Positions 1 to 6,563 are shown, numbered from the stretch's first letter. The stretch is DNA of 22,346 nucleotides from a virus (IMGVR_UViG_3300030105_003465:1-22346), one strand, 5' to 3'. Program-made: numbers and translations. The notes: generated by a model not told the origin, from the sequence alone.

Positions 1-101
1 CGATTTAAGAATACAGCTATCTCCGCGATAGGTAGATCGAAACAGTTTTGCCTGATGTAATCCATCTCACCATTAGAGAGCTTGCCTCTTTTACGACTCA
101 T
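1..101 (-). CDS. Partial helix-turn-helix protein (5' end only)
   Basis: Thirty-three codons are readable before the window edge, starting at an ATG whose first base is 101. The stop codon of the upstream HNH gene (91-93) lies inside this gene, so the two overlap by 11 nt, and an AAGGG sequence lies about 8 nt before the ATG. The basic start (MSRKRGKLS) is followed by a stretch that reads as a helix-turn-helix (YIRQNC, then IAEIAVFLNR). It aligns with the N-terminus of the plus-strand gene at 2560: about 15 of 31 aligned residues are identical, including KRG, YI, QNC and the final L.R. It is therefore probably a DNA-binding paralogue of that protein. The rest of the gene lies outside the window, so no function beyond DNA binding can be suggested. 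Confidence 0.6.
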   Translation of the reverse strand, partial: MSRKRGKLSNGEMDYIRQNCFDLPIAEIAVFLN

Positions 102-1026
102 ACTTGTTACCCTTGATTAAGTTGTCCTTTGCCCAAAGCGGTTGCAAATTTTTAAAGTTCCATGCCTTATATAGAAGCTTCTCAAATTCCTGTGACCCTA
201 CTTCATGTTCATCAAAACCAAAAGAAGATAAAGGCCTGATATGATCCAGATGCCACTCCCCGTAGTTTTCCCTAGTCATTCCCTTAGTGAATTTTACCTC
301 CAAGTATGCCATTAGCTCCTCAGAATTCTTGCCCACATAGTCTAGTGTATGTGATTTTTTAATTTTTCCCTTGAGGCACAGATACATTCCGTTTCTCATA
401 TTCCCCAGTAGCCTAACTGTTGGATCGTTTCTGCGAAGATCTCTCATGTAGACCTTGTTGTATTTTGCGATCGACTCTTTGTTCTTCTGATAGTAAGCCT
501 TCTTTTGTTCTAAAATCGCCTCTTTGTTGCCTTCATAGTAAGTCTTCTTATATTCTGCTAACTCCTCTTTATTATCTTGCTGGTAAGCCTTGTGGTATTC
601 CGCAATCGCCTCTTTGTTCTCTTCTCTGTAAGCCTTCATTTTTTTAGCAATCACTTCTTTGTTCTCTTTCCTGTAGGCCTTCTTATATTTTGTTATTGCC
701 TCTTTGTTCTCTCTCTTGTAAACCTCCTGTTGTTTTAAAGTCGCCTCTCTGTTCTGCTGATACCAGCGTTTTATTTGTTCAGAAAGCAACTCTTTGTTCT
801 CTTCCCTGTAGGCCTTATTTTTTTTCGCATAATATTCTTTGTTCTCTTCCCTGTAAGCCTTATTTTTTTTCGCAATCGACTCTTTGTTTTCTTGATAGTA
901 AGCCCGCCGATACGCCATCTGGCACACCTTACAGGCCCATGCCCTTCCATCCCTAGAATCCGAATGCTTATTAAATTCCTCAAGGGGTTTTATTTCTTCA
1001 CACTTACTACATGTCTTTAATTCCAT
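91..1026 (-). CDS. HNH endonuclease-like protein with ten 15-aa repeats
   Basis: The 311-aa protein has three parts. The N-terminus carries two CxxC pairs (C6/C9 and C32/C35), a likely zinc knuckle. Residues about 42-191 hold ten copies of a 15-residue charged repeat of the form AYREENKEaIAkykK. The C-terminus has an HNH-type nuclease motif: WHLDHIRPLS near residues 258-267, then N290/N293 in NFKNLQPLW and DN at 301-302. The frame is open further upstream to 1131, but the start at 1026 is chosen because AAGGAGAG sits just before it and the next gene upstream ends at 1043. It is a tandem paralogue of the 173-aa gene at 1043-1564, which lacks the repeats. Likely a free-standing or homing-type nuclease; the repeats probably form a helical spacer. 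Confidence 0.75.
   Translation of the reverse strand: MELKTCSKCEEIKPLEEFNKHSDSRDGRAWACKVCQMAYRRAYYQENKESIAKKNKAYREENKEYYAKKNKAYREENKELLSEQIKRWYQQNREATLKQQEVYKRENKEAITKYKKAYRKENKEVIAKKMKAYREENKEAIAEYHKAYQQDNKEELAEYKKTYYEGNKEAILEQKKAYYQKNKESIAKYNKVYMRDLRRNDPTVRLLGNMRNGMYLCLKGKIKKSHTLDYVGKNSEELMAYLEVKFTKGMTRENYGEWHLDHIRPLSSFGFDEHEVGSQEFEKLLYKAWNFKNLQPLWAKDNLIKGNKYES
454..903 (-). repeat. Ten tandem 45-bp repeats coding for a 15-aa unit
   Basis: Ten in-frame 45-bp units inside the HNH gene encode a Tyr-rich, Lys/Glu-rich 15-residue unit with an almost invariant NKE core (NRE in the fourth copy). Copies differ at most wobble and several amino acid positions, so this is an old expansion under protein-level constraint rather than a fresh slippage tract. 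The charge pattern predicts a long helix or coiled coil linking the zinc knuckle to the HNH domain. Confidence 0.85.
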
Positions 1027-1042
1027 TTTCTCTCCTTTATAG

Positions 1043-1564
1043 TTACAGACCCCTAGAATCCCACGAGGCACCCTTAGACATGTTGTCTTCAGCCCAGAGT
1101 GGCTGCAAGTTGGTATAGTGGTTGCTGCCACCTTTTGATAGGGGAAAAATATGATCTATATGCCATCCCTCCAGTCCATAATTCTCCCAAGTCATCCCAT
1201 CTTTGAATTGACTCTCCATATGTTCCTTAAGCTCCCCATACGTACACCCTAAGTTCTCACTAGAGCTGTTGAGATCCTCACCATTCATCGCGTACCTCAC
1301 AGCTCTCGCACAGTGCGCCCTCATGTTCTTAGCAAGCCGGTATTCTGTATTTTCTCGTATTTGTTTTCTCTGCCACTTTGCCTCGACTTCTTTTCCTCCG
1401 TTGTAGTATGTCTTTTTCCGCCAGATCTTGTTTCTAGAGTCCGAATTTCTGCAATCTCTACATATTCCTCGTCTAGTGTGCATACCATTAGGTCTTACCT
1501 GTAGATGGTAACCCTTTTCCTTTGGTTTATCTTCCCCACACCTATTACATTTCTTTAATTCCAT
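1043..1564 (-). CDS. HNH endonuclease-like protein
   Basis: A 173-aa protein with an N-terminal double CxxC motif (C6/C9 and C35/C38) and a C-terminal HNH motif: WHIDHIFPLS at about 134-143, TNLQPLW, then EDN and SKG. The start at 1564 is preceded by AAGGGG about 7 nt upstream. The first residues (MELKkCnrCgE) and the C-terminal block (GMTWENYG..GWHIDHI) match the downstream gene at 91-1026, so the two are a tandem duplicate pair; the second member acquired a repeat insertion in the middle. The gap between them is 16 nt and contains the next ribosome site, so they are probably co-transcribed leftward from the 1565-1815 region. HNH genes of this type are common mobile passengers in phage genomes. 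Confidence 0.75.
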   Translation of the reverse strand: MELKKCNRCGEDKPKEKGYHLQVRPNGMHTRRGICRDCRNSDSRNKIWRKKTYYNGGKEVEAKWQRKQIRENTEYRLAKNMRAHCARAVRYAMNGEDLNSSSENLGCTYGELKEHMESQFKDGMTWENYGLEGWHIDHIFPLSKGGSNHYTNLQPLWAEDNMSKGASWDSRGL

Positions 1565-1737
1565 TAACTTTACCCCTTATAGATATATAAATAATATACT
1601 AAACCCTAATATTATGTTTTGATGTCATTTTAAAATCGCCCCTTATATTTTCATGCTAATATTTCCAGACTCGTTTAGGCCCTAATTTTAAATAACAGCA
1701 TCTATTTTCGTAGGTTTTTGTAAAAATAGTTATTTTA

Positions 1738-1745
1738 TGTGTATA
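1738..1745 (+). promoter_or_regulatory. Candidate late promoter element TGTGTATA upstream of sigma-factor block
   Basis: Exact TGTGTATA in the 251-bp gap between the leftward HNH genes and the rightward block, 78 nt before the ATG at 1816. The same octamer recurs upstream of other blocks in this window. The downstream leader contains a 10-bp palindrome at 1770-1779. The rest of the gap is AT-rich and contains no ORF that I can support. No convincing sigma70 -35 box was seen in front of it. Confidence 0.5.
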
Positions 1746-1815
1746 TTTCTTTACAAAACACCTACAATGTTGTATACAATTGTAACACTTTTAACACATA
1801 CATAATGGAGCTCTC

Positions 1816-2058
1816 ATGCCAAGTAACAAAGACAAACCCAAAAAAATCCAATCTGAGTTCGTTTCCAAGGCTTCTGAAGAATTAGAAGATGCAGTAGCGG
1901 GCGAATTGGAAGTTGAAGACCCCTCCGTAGAAGAAGCGGCTGCGATTATCAAAGAACTTTCTATTGAGATGCCGGTAGTGGAAGAGGCGGCGGGCGAGAT
2001 CGAAGAAGATGTAGAAGAAGTGGCTGATCCTCCAGTACGCAATCGAGGGCCTCAGTAG
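1816..2058 (+). CDS. Small acidic protein of unknown function
   Basis: An 80-aa protein with a short basic start (SNKDKPKK) followed by a strongly acidic, Glu/Val/Ala-rich body and a PVRNRGPQ tail. No cysteine, membrane segment or recognisable domain is visible. A GGAG lies 5 nt before the ATG, so translation is likely. It is the first gene of the rightward block and is followed after one base by the gp55-like sigma gene, so the two are surely co-expressed. An acidic partner of the transcription machinery (for example a gp33-like co-activator) is conceivable from the position alone, but nothing in the sequence proves it. Most of the chain is probably disordered. Confidence 0.6.
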   Translation: MPSNKDKPKKIQSEFVSKASEELEDAVAGELEVEDPSVEEAAAIIKELSIEMPVVEEAAGEIEEDVEEVADPPVRNRGPQ

Positions 2059-2059
2059 T

Positions 2060-2563
2060 TTGAAAATACCTAGTAATATGTCGGAGCAAGAAGTTGTTGA
2101 TATGATTACTAAGGTTAGCGAAAGACTGTCCAACAAATTTACATTCGCATTCTATACTACTGAAGATATACGGCAGGAAGCTTTTATCATTGGTATGGAG
2201 GCGCTTGAGAGGTATGACGAGAGTAAACCCTTGGAGAATTTCCTATTTGTCCACATGGCGAATAGATTAAAGAATTTTAAGAGAGATAACTACTTTCGTC
2301 AGGACGAAGGCAATGCAGAGAAGGTGCAGAAGAGGAAAAAGAATCTTCTAGAGCCTGCTAACTTAGAGAATTTCAGCGTAGCTCGTGAAGAGGAAGACTT
2401 ATTGTCTAAAATATCTAACTCCGAGATAATGGAGTTGGTCAAGAGGAGTATACCCTCAGGTATGAGGTCGGACTATTTAAGATTGTGTGCGGGAGTCTCA
2501 ATATCCAAGAACAGGAAATCAGAGATAGAAGCAATAATCAGGGAGATAATTGAAGACGAATGA
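2060..2563 (+). CDS. T4 gp55-like late sigma factor
   Basis: A 167-aa protein whose residues 20-80 read as sigma70 region 2: LSNKFTFAFYTTEDIRQEA, then GMEALERYD, then a PLENFLFVHMANRLKNFKR helix. The spacing and the F-x-F..YT, Q/E and F/Y-D landmarks parallel T4 gp55, the late-transcription sigma of 185 aa that recognises a -10 element without a -35 box. Regions 3 and 4 are absent, as in gp55. I do not see an obvious copy of the gp55 C-terminal clamp-binding motif; the tail ends in EAIIREIIEDE. The first possible start is TTG at 2060, one base after the preceding stop; an ATG at 2078 (MSEQEV) is an alternative, and neither has a strong ribosome site. It overlaps the next gene by ATGA. Role inferred: directs host RNA polymerase to phage late promoters. 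Confidence 0.7.
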   Translation: MKIPSNMSEQEVVDMITKVSERLSNKFTFAFYTTEDIRQEAFIIGMEALERYDESKPLENFLFVHMANRLKNFKRDNYFRQDEGNAEKVQKRKKNLLEPANLENFSVAREEEDLLSKISNSEIMELVKRSIPSGMRSDYLRLCAGVSISKNRKSEIEAIIREIIEDE

Positions 2564-3357
2564 AGCGAGGGCGTTTTTCAGTAGAAGAGACCCAATATAT
2601 CGAGCAAAATTGCGAGGCTCTTTCTCCAGAAGTCATAGCTGATAATCTTGATCGGAGCGCTTCATCTATAACTTCATGGATCGAAGAGAATGTAGGATTC
2701 TCGGCGAAACAGAAAAAGGAAGTGGAGGCTCATCGGGAGCTCAAGCAGAAACCTTACTGGAACGAACTATTAAAGCAGTTCTCAGAGCGAGAGCTGGAAC
2801 TATTCCAGTTCCACTTTAAGAAGATGTGGGCGCAGTTCAAGGACGATGTGTTTCATACAGAAGAAATGCAAATCGTGGATACCATCAAGCTCGAAATCTT
2901 AATGAATCGTATCTTAACGAGTCAAAACGAAAACCTGACAGAGATTGGGGCGACGAAGCTCCTAATTCAGGTTGAGAAGGAGCAGGATCTCGCGGATCAA
3001 GACCGTGACTACGTTTCGTCATTGGAGCGTCAAATATCTATGGCTAGGGCGGCGCATGAGACGCTATCTAAGGATTATAAAGATCTCCAAACACGCAAAG
3101 CAATAATGCTCAAAGATCTCAAAGGGACGAGGGAGCAGCGTATTAAGCAAATCGAAGACTCTAAGCTAACGTTTGCATCGCTGGTGAAACAGATTTCATC
3201 AGATCCTACTTTTCGTAGCAAAATAGGAATGGAAATGGAAAAAATGCGCTTGGCAACAGAAGCCGAGAAAGAGCGTTTATCACAGTATATTCAATTTGAG
3301 GATGGGCAGGTGGATCAGCCATTCTTGTCCGCAGAAACCACTAAAGGAGGAAAATAA
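2560..3357 (+). CDS. Helix-turn-helix and coiled-coil protein, possible terminase small subunit
   Basis: The 265-aa protein begins with a basic HTH-like stretch (KRGRFSVEETQYIEQNC through VIADNLDRSASSI, residues 1-38). A conserved-looking core follows (PYWNELLKQFSERELELF, QFKDDVF, TEEMQIVDTIKLEILMNR, residues about 62-117). A long charged coiled coil occupies about 125-245. It starts by ATGA overlap with the sigma gene. HTH plus an oligomerising helical body fits a terminase small subunit, which binds DNA and regulates TerL, but TerL lies 3.2 kb downstream and I cannot confirm the family. The same HTH occurs in the truncated gene at 1-101, so a transcription regulator is an equally fair alternative. 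Its last codons contain the AAAGGAGG ribosome site for the next gene. Confidence 0.55.
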   Translation: MKRGRFSVEETQYIEQNCEALSPEVIADNLDRSASSITSWIEENVGFSAKQKKEVEAHRELKQKPYWNELLKQFSERELELFQFHFKKMWAQFKDDVFHTEEMQIVDTIKLEILMNRILTSQNENLTEIGATKLLIQVEKEQDLADQDRDYVSSLERQISMARAAHETLSKDYKDLQTRKAIMLKDLKGTREQRIKQIEDSKLTFASLVKQISSDPTFRSKIGMEMEKMRLATEAEKERLSQYIQFEDGQVDQPFLSAETTKGGK

Positions 3358-3358
3358 T

Positions 3359-4525
3359 ATGAAGATCGCAATCATTTTTGGGGTGACAGGCCAAGACGGT
3401 AGTTATTTAGCTGACTTGCTACTTTCTAAAGATTATAAGGTAGTAGGAGTCGCGAGACGTAGTAGTGTTGACACGACGGGAAGAATCGTCAGTCAAATGA
3501 AACATCGAAACTTCTTGCTAGTCGAGGGAGACATTACCGACGGATTTTGTGTTGCAGACATTATTAACAAACATGAGCCAGACGAAGTATACAACCTTGC
3601 CGCTCAGTCGCACGTAGGCACCTCCTTTAAGCAGCCGACACTAACTTGGGACGTAACTGGTGCTGGATGTTTAAATATCCTAGAAGCTATCAGAGCATGC
3701 CCTAGAAGAGAAGATATTAAGTTCTATCAAGCATCTTCGAGTGAAATGTTTGGCAGGAACTATTCAGTATCCAAAACGAGCCCTAGCGTTGGTGATACTC
3801 TTGCTGGGAGTCCCCCTCCGTTAAAATATCAAGATGAAGACACTCCTTTTGTTCCTCAGTCACCTTATGCTATCGCTAAACTAGCAGCGCACCACCTTGT
3901 AAGAAACTATAGAGATAGCTATGGAATATTTGGATGTTGTGGTATATTGTTTAATCATGAGAGTGAACGAAGAGGAGAAAACTTCGTGACTAGAAAGATT
4001 ACTAAGTGGATAGCTAGATTCATAGCTTGGGAGCAAAACAACTCCACCGAGATGCCTTATAGCTGTAAGTTTACTATTAACGAAGAGCATATCGCTATGC
4101 CGAGAGAGCGACAGTTTATAGAAGCAATAGCGACTCCTAGCTTTCCTAAGCTTAGACTTGGAAATTTAGACGCGCAGAGAGATTGGGGTCACGCGAAAGA
4201 TTATGTGCGGGCTATGTGGCTTATGCTACAGGAAGATATTCCCGAAGATTATGTCGTAGCAACGGGAAGAACTCGTAGCGTTAGAGATTTCTTAGATATT
4301 GCCTTTGAGAGAGTTGGAATAAAAGATTGGAAGCATTTTGTATTTATTGATCCAGAGTTCTTCAGACCGGCAGAGGTTGATTACCTATTAGGTATTCCAG
4401 ATAAAGCAAGAAACCAACTTGGATGGCAACCTGAAATTTCGTTTCCAGAACTAGTACATGGTATGATCGATGGAGATTTAGATGAGGAACTACTCAGACC
4501 CCAGTTACAAGAAGTTCAGGACTGA
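3359..4525 (+). CDS. gmd: GDP-mannose 4,6-dehydratase
   Basis: A 388-aa short-chain dehydrogenase/reductase enzyme that converts GDP-mannose to GDP-4-keto-6-deoxymannose, the precursor of fucose, rhamnose and related sugars. Visible signatures are the NAD(P) loop GVTGQDGSYL (8-17), NLAAQSHVGTSF (79-90), catalytic SSSE (S127/E129), YAIAK (Y170, K174), HESERRGENFVTRKI (200-214) and RDWGHAKDYV (274-283). The ATG at 3359 is chosen over an upstream in-frame start because AAAGGAGG lies 8 nt before it and residue 1 then begins the Rossmann strand. Two stretches look inserted relative to bacterial GMD: about 134-160 and about 227-262. Phages carry this gene as auxiliary metabolism, probably to alter host surface polysaccharide or glycosylate virion or DNA components. 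The last 44 nt overlap the following HNH gene. Confidence 0.9.
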   Translation: MKIAIIFGVTGQDGSYLADLLLSKDYKVVGVARRSSVDTTGRIVSQMKHRNFLLVEGDITDGFCVADIINKHEPDEVYNLAAQSHVGTSFKQPTLTWDVTGAGCLNILEAIRACPRREDIKFYQASSSEMFGRNYSVSKTSPSVGDTLAGSPPPLKYQDEDTPFVPQSPYAIAKLAAHHLVRNYRDSYGIFGCCGILFNHESERRGENFVTRKITKWIARFIAWEQNNSTEMPYSCKFTINEEHIAMPRERQFIEAIATPSFPKLRLGNLDAQRDWGHAKDYVRAMWLMLQEDIPEDYVVATGRTRSVRDFLDIAFERVGIKDWKHFVFIDPEFFRPAEVDYLLGIPDKARNQLGWQPEISFPELVHGMIDGDLDEELLRPQLQEVQD

Positions 4526-4748
4526 TGTTCTGAAGAGAGACAAGTTTACCTGTAAAATGTGCAAGTCTAAAGGCATCAAGGGTAAACGTAAGAAGTTGTA
4601 CGTGCACCATATTAGAAAATGGGCTAGTGCATCTTCATTGAGGTACGAAGTAAGCAATGGGATATCTCTTTGCTATAATTGCCACAAAGAAGTTACAGGT
4701 AAAGAGGAACATTACGAGTATTATTTACTAGGACTATTGGAGAGATAA
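4482..4748 (+). CDS. Small HNH endonuclease
   Basis: An 88-aa protein with the compact HNH layout: FRTDVLKRDKFTCKMCKSKG with CxxC at residues 24/27, VHHIRKW near 41-47, and NGISLCYNCHKEV with a second CxxC-H. This is the McrA-like HNH arrangement with a zinc-stabilised fold and the HH metal/catalytic pair. The start lies inside the 3' end of the dehydratase gene (44-nt overlap) and has a GGAG 6 nt upstream. It shares its final base with the following ATG (TAATG), so it is translationally coupled on both sides. It is unlike the two leftward HNH genes and so represents a separate acquisition. Likely a free-standing nuclease; a role in packaging cleavage is possible in HK97-type phages but is not shown here. 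Confidence 0.75.
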   Translation: MRNYSDPSYKKFRTDVLKRDKFTCKMCKSKGIKGKRKKLYVHHIRKWASASSLRYEVSNGISLCYNCHKEVTGKEEHYEYYLLGLLER

Positions 4749-5398
4749 TGAAGAAGATTCGACCAAGAGATGCGGATTATCAACTTCCAGAATCGGTTGG
4801 GGGGCAAATGTCTGATATAGAAAGACAGAAGCTCTTTGAGTGGGTCTACACGAGTGAGCCCTCTACAGTGATTGAAATCGGAGGTGGTTCAGGAGGTGGT
4901 TCTACCTTCTCTATAGCTGAGGCTATGGCTAGACTGAGGGGTGAGGGAAAGTGTCAAGACTCTATCCTCCTAAGTGCAGATCCGGATAACGGATCAGCGA
5001 GAGAGTTTTATGGAAAGAACGATAGATACAAAGACTTCATTAAATTTTTATCATTTTCTTCAGAGTTTGAGTATATTTTTCCAAGTCAGGTTTTTCCTAC
5101 TCCTGATTTTCTATTCTTTGATGGCCCAGAAGATCCTGATCTTAACCTAGAAGACTTTAAGTTTTTTGATAACATAGTAAAGAGTGGCTGTAAATTTTCA
5201 TGTCATGACTGGGAGACATCTCCAAGAGCTTTTGATGGAGCTACATCTGTGAAAGCCTCTAAGGTAAGACCCTATATCGAGAACCTCGACACTTGGGAAC
5301 AGGTAGAATGTCTTTCTGGTCTATTTGCCGAGTGGCCTAATGTAGATGTTAATGTTAGGGCCAGATCCGTAGGCCTATGTTATTATAGAAAGATCTGA
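4748..5398 (+). CDS. SAM-dependent methyltransferase-like protein
   Basis: A 216-aa protein with a class I methyltransferase fold signature. Motif I is EIGGGSGGGST (43-53), an acidic post-I position occurs in LLSADPDN (75-81), DFLFFDGPED (120-129) matches the motif IV region, and FSCHDWE (150-156) ends the core. The order matches the methyltransferase-24/FkbM-like group that acts on sugars or small molecules rather than the DNA methylases: there is no DPPY or PC motif. It lies directly after the GDP-mannose dehydratase and small HNH genes, so methylation of a deoxysugar or glycan is an attractive inference. The start overlaps the preceding stop. The substrate is unknown. Confidence 0.6.
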   Translation: MKKIRPRDADYQLPESVGGQMSDIERQKLFEWVYTSEPSTVIEIGGGSGGGSTFSIAEAMARLRGEGKCQDSILLSADPDNGSAREFYGKNDRYKDFIKFLSFSSEFEYIFPSQVFPTPDFLFFDGPEDPDLNLEDFKFFDNIVKSGCKFSCHDWETSPRAFDGATSVKASKVRPYIENLDTWEQVECLSGLFAEWPNVDVNVRARSVGLCYYRKI

Positions 5399-5401
5399 CA
5401 T

Positions 5402-5920
5402 ATGACGAAAAAGAATATACCAAACTACACCGTCATTAAAGACACTAGGGAGCAGCGTGGCTGGATTTTTAATAAATCCGACCGATGTGACGGCATGCGT
5501 GTCGAAACGCTTAAGACGGGCGACTACACCCTTGGTGGGTTTGAGGAAATGGTTTGTGTGGAGCGAAAGTTTAGTGTGGAAGAAATAGCAACTAATTTGG
5601 GCAAGAAGAAGAAAGCTTTTGCAGCAGAGATGAAAAGGATGCGGGAGTTTCCCTTTAAGTTTATTATCTGTGAGTTTACTTTAGAAGATTTAGTTAATTA
5701 CCCAGACTCTATCTTCTCTGACGAAATGAAAGAGTCGAGACCTGAATTTACACAAAGTAAAATAGCAGAAAGAAAAGTTACAGGAAAATACCTGTTGAAA
5801 GCCCTTATGGAATATCAAATATGGAACGGAGTACATGTTTTGTTCTGTGGAGATAAAACCAATGGGTTCTATGTCGCTAGTAGTATTTTTAAGAGATTAA
5901 ACGAGATGTTCCATGAATAG
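5402..5920 (+). CDS. ERCC4-type nuclease
   Basis: A 172-aa protein with the ERCC4 (XPF/MUS81) nuclease core: IKDTREQRGW (12-21), LKTGDYTLGG (37-46) and VCVERK (51-56). D14, D41 and the E54-R55-K56 triad correspond to the metal-binding catalytic residues of the GDX(n)ERKX(3)D signature, although the exact final Asp is not obvious (FSVEE follows). The remainder is a small alpha/beta domain ending in a helix (SSIFKRLNEMF). No helix-hairpin-helix domain is attached, so this is the single-domain phage form. It probably cuts branched or flapped DNA during replication, recombination or before packaging. It ends by overlapping the start of the ClpP-like gene by 8 nt. No strong ribosome site is visible at 5402. 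Confidence 0.75.
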   Translation: MTKKNIPNYTVIKDTREQRGWIFNKSDRCDGMRVETLKTGDYTLGGFEEMVCVERKFSVEEIATNLGKKKKAFAAEMKRMREFPFKFIICEFTLEDLVNYPDSIFSDEMKESRPEFTQSKIAERKVTGKYLLKALMEYQIWNGVHVLFCGDKTNGFYVASSIFKRLNEMFHE

Positions 5921-6563
5921 ACCTACTAATTACTCAGCCCTAGCAAATTGGCATGACTACGGAATTCTATCTAGCACTCGGGAAATATTCCTTTCTCCAG
6001 ACGACGATGGATTATCTTCTAAGGATGCAGTAACGTTCATCAAGAACCTAGTAATGCTTGAATCTTTAAGCTCTGACCCGATTGTTGTACATCAATACAA
6101 TGTGGGCGGAGATCAAAGTGCTGGACTAGCTATCTACGATGCTATCGCAACTAGTCAGTGCAAGTTTTTGTTTATCTGCTATGGTTCTGCATCTTCGATG
6201 GGAAGTATAATTCCACAGGCCGCATTTGGAAAAGGTATCAGGGCAACACACATCAATTGTGAGTGGGTTATTCATGAAGGGGCCTGTGAGCTTAGCGGAA
6301 CGACAAAGCAGTTCATATCTAACGCAGAGGCCCTTAAGCGCAGTAAGAACGATATGTATGATATATATACTAAGTGTTGCAAGAAAGGCGCGGCATTTAA
6401 GGGTAAGAAACCTGAAGAGATTAAGTCTATACTTAAACGTAGGTTAAACGTAAAAGAAGACTGGATACTCAGTGGGCGACAAGCGGTAGAGTATGGATTC
6501 GCTGACGTTCTAATTGGTAAAAATCAGAACAATTCTATTGAGGCTATCCTGAAGAAGCTATGA
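5913..6563 (+). CDS. ClpP-like serine protease (S14 family)
   Basis: A 216-aa protein that keeps the ClpP landmarks in order: a GLAIYDAI helix (71-78), the catalytic serine in GSASSMGS (S95), the catalytic histidine in VIHEG (H121), and an acidic residue before the EAVEYG-like helix (D183 in KEDWILSGRQAVEYGFAD). The oligomer contact and hydrophobic segments also look intact, so it is probably active. No ClpX partner is encoded here. In phages such proteins serve as prohead maturation proteases or work with host chaperones, but a separate capsid protease domain exists at 10773, so its role is open. The gene overlaps the nuclease gene before it and the terminase after it (ATGA). Confidence 0.8.
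   Translation: MNRPTNYSALANWHDYGILSSTREIFLSPDDDGLSSKDAVTFIKNLVMLESLSSDPIVVHQYNVGGDQSAGLAIYDAIATSQCKFLFICYGSASSMGSIIPQAAFGKGIRATHINCEWVIHEGACELSGTTKQFISNAEALKRSKNDMYDIYTKCCKKGAAFKGKKPEEIKSILKRRLNVKEDWILSGRQAVEYGFADVLIGKNQNNSIEAILKKL

Noticed and set aside
454-903. The regular 45-bp spacing as a possible CRISPR-like array
   Set aside because: The period is a multiple of three, units are in frame inside one long ORF, and there are no unique spacers.
420-1020. Plus-strand open frames of 75-88 codons opposite the HNH repeat region
   Set aside because: They are Cys/Leu/Ser-rich translations of the antisense strand of the repeats with no ribosome site.
1027-1131. An N-terminal extension of the repeat-bearing HNH protein by 35 residues
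   Set aside because: The extension runs through the end of the other HNH gene; AAGGAGAG and the CxxC start, shared with the paralogue, mark 1026 as the start.
1586-1593. TATAAATA, identical to the T4 late promoter core
   Set aside because: It is over 200 nt from the rightward start and lies in a very AT-rich stretch just before the leftward HNH gene; no other gene here has this motif, whereas TGTGTATA recurs.
3296-3358. An upstream in-frame start that would add 21 residues to the dehydratase
   Set aside because: It lies within the preceding gene, has no ribosome site, and adds residues (MRMGRWISHSC...) ahead of a normal Rossmann start; AAAGGAGG precedes the ATG at 3359.
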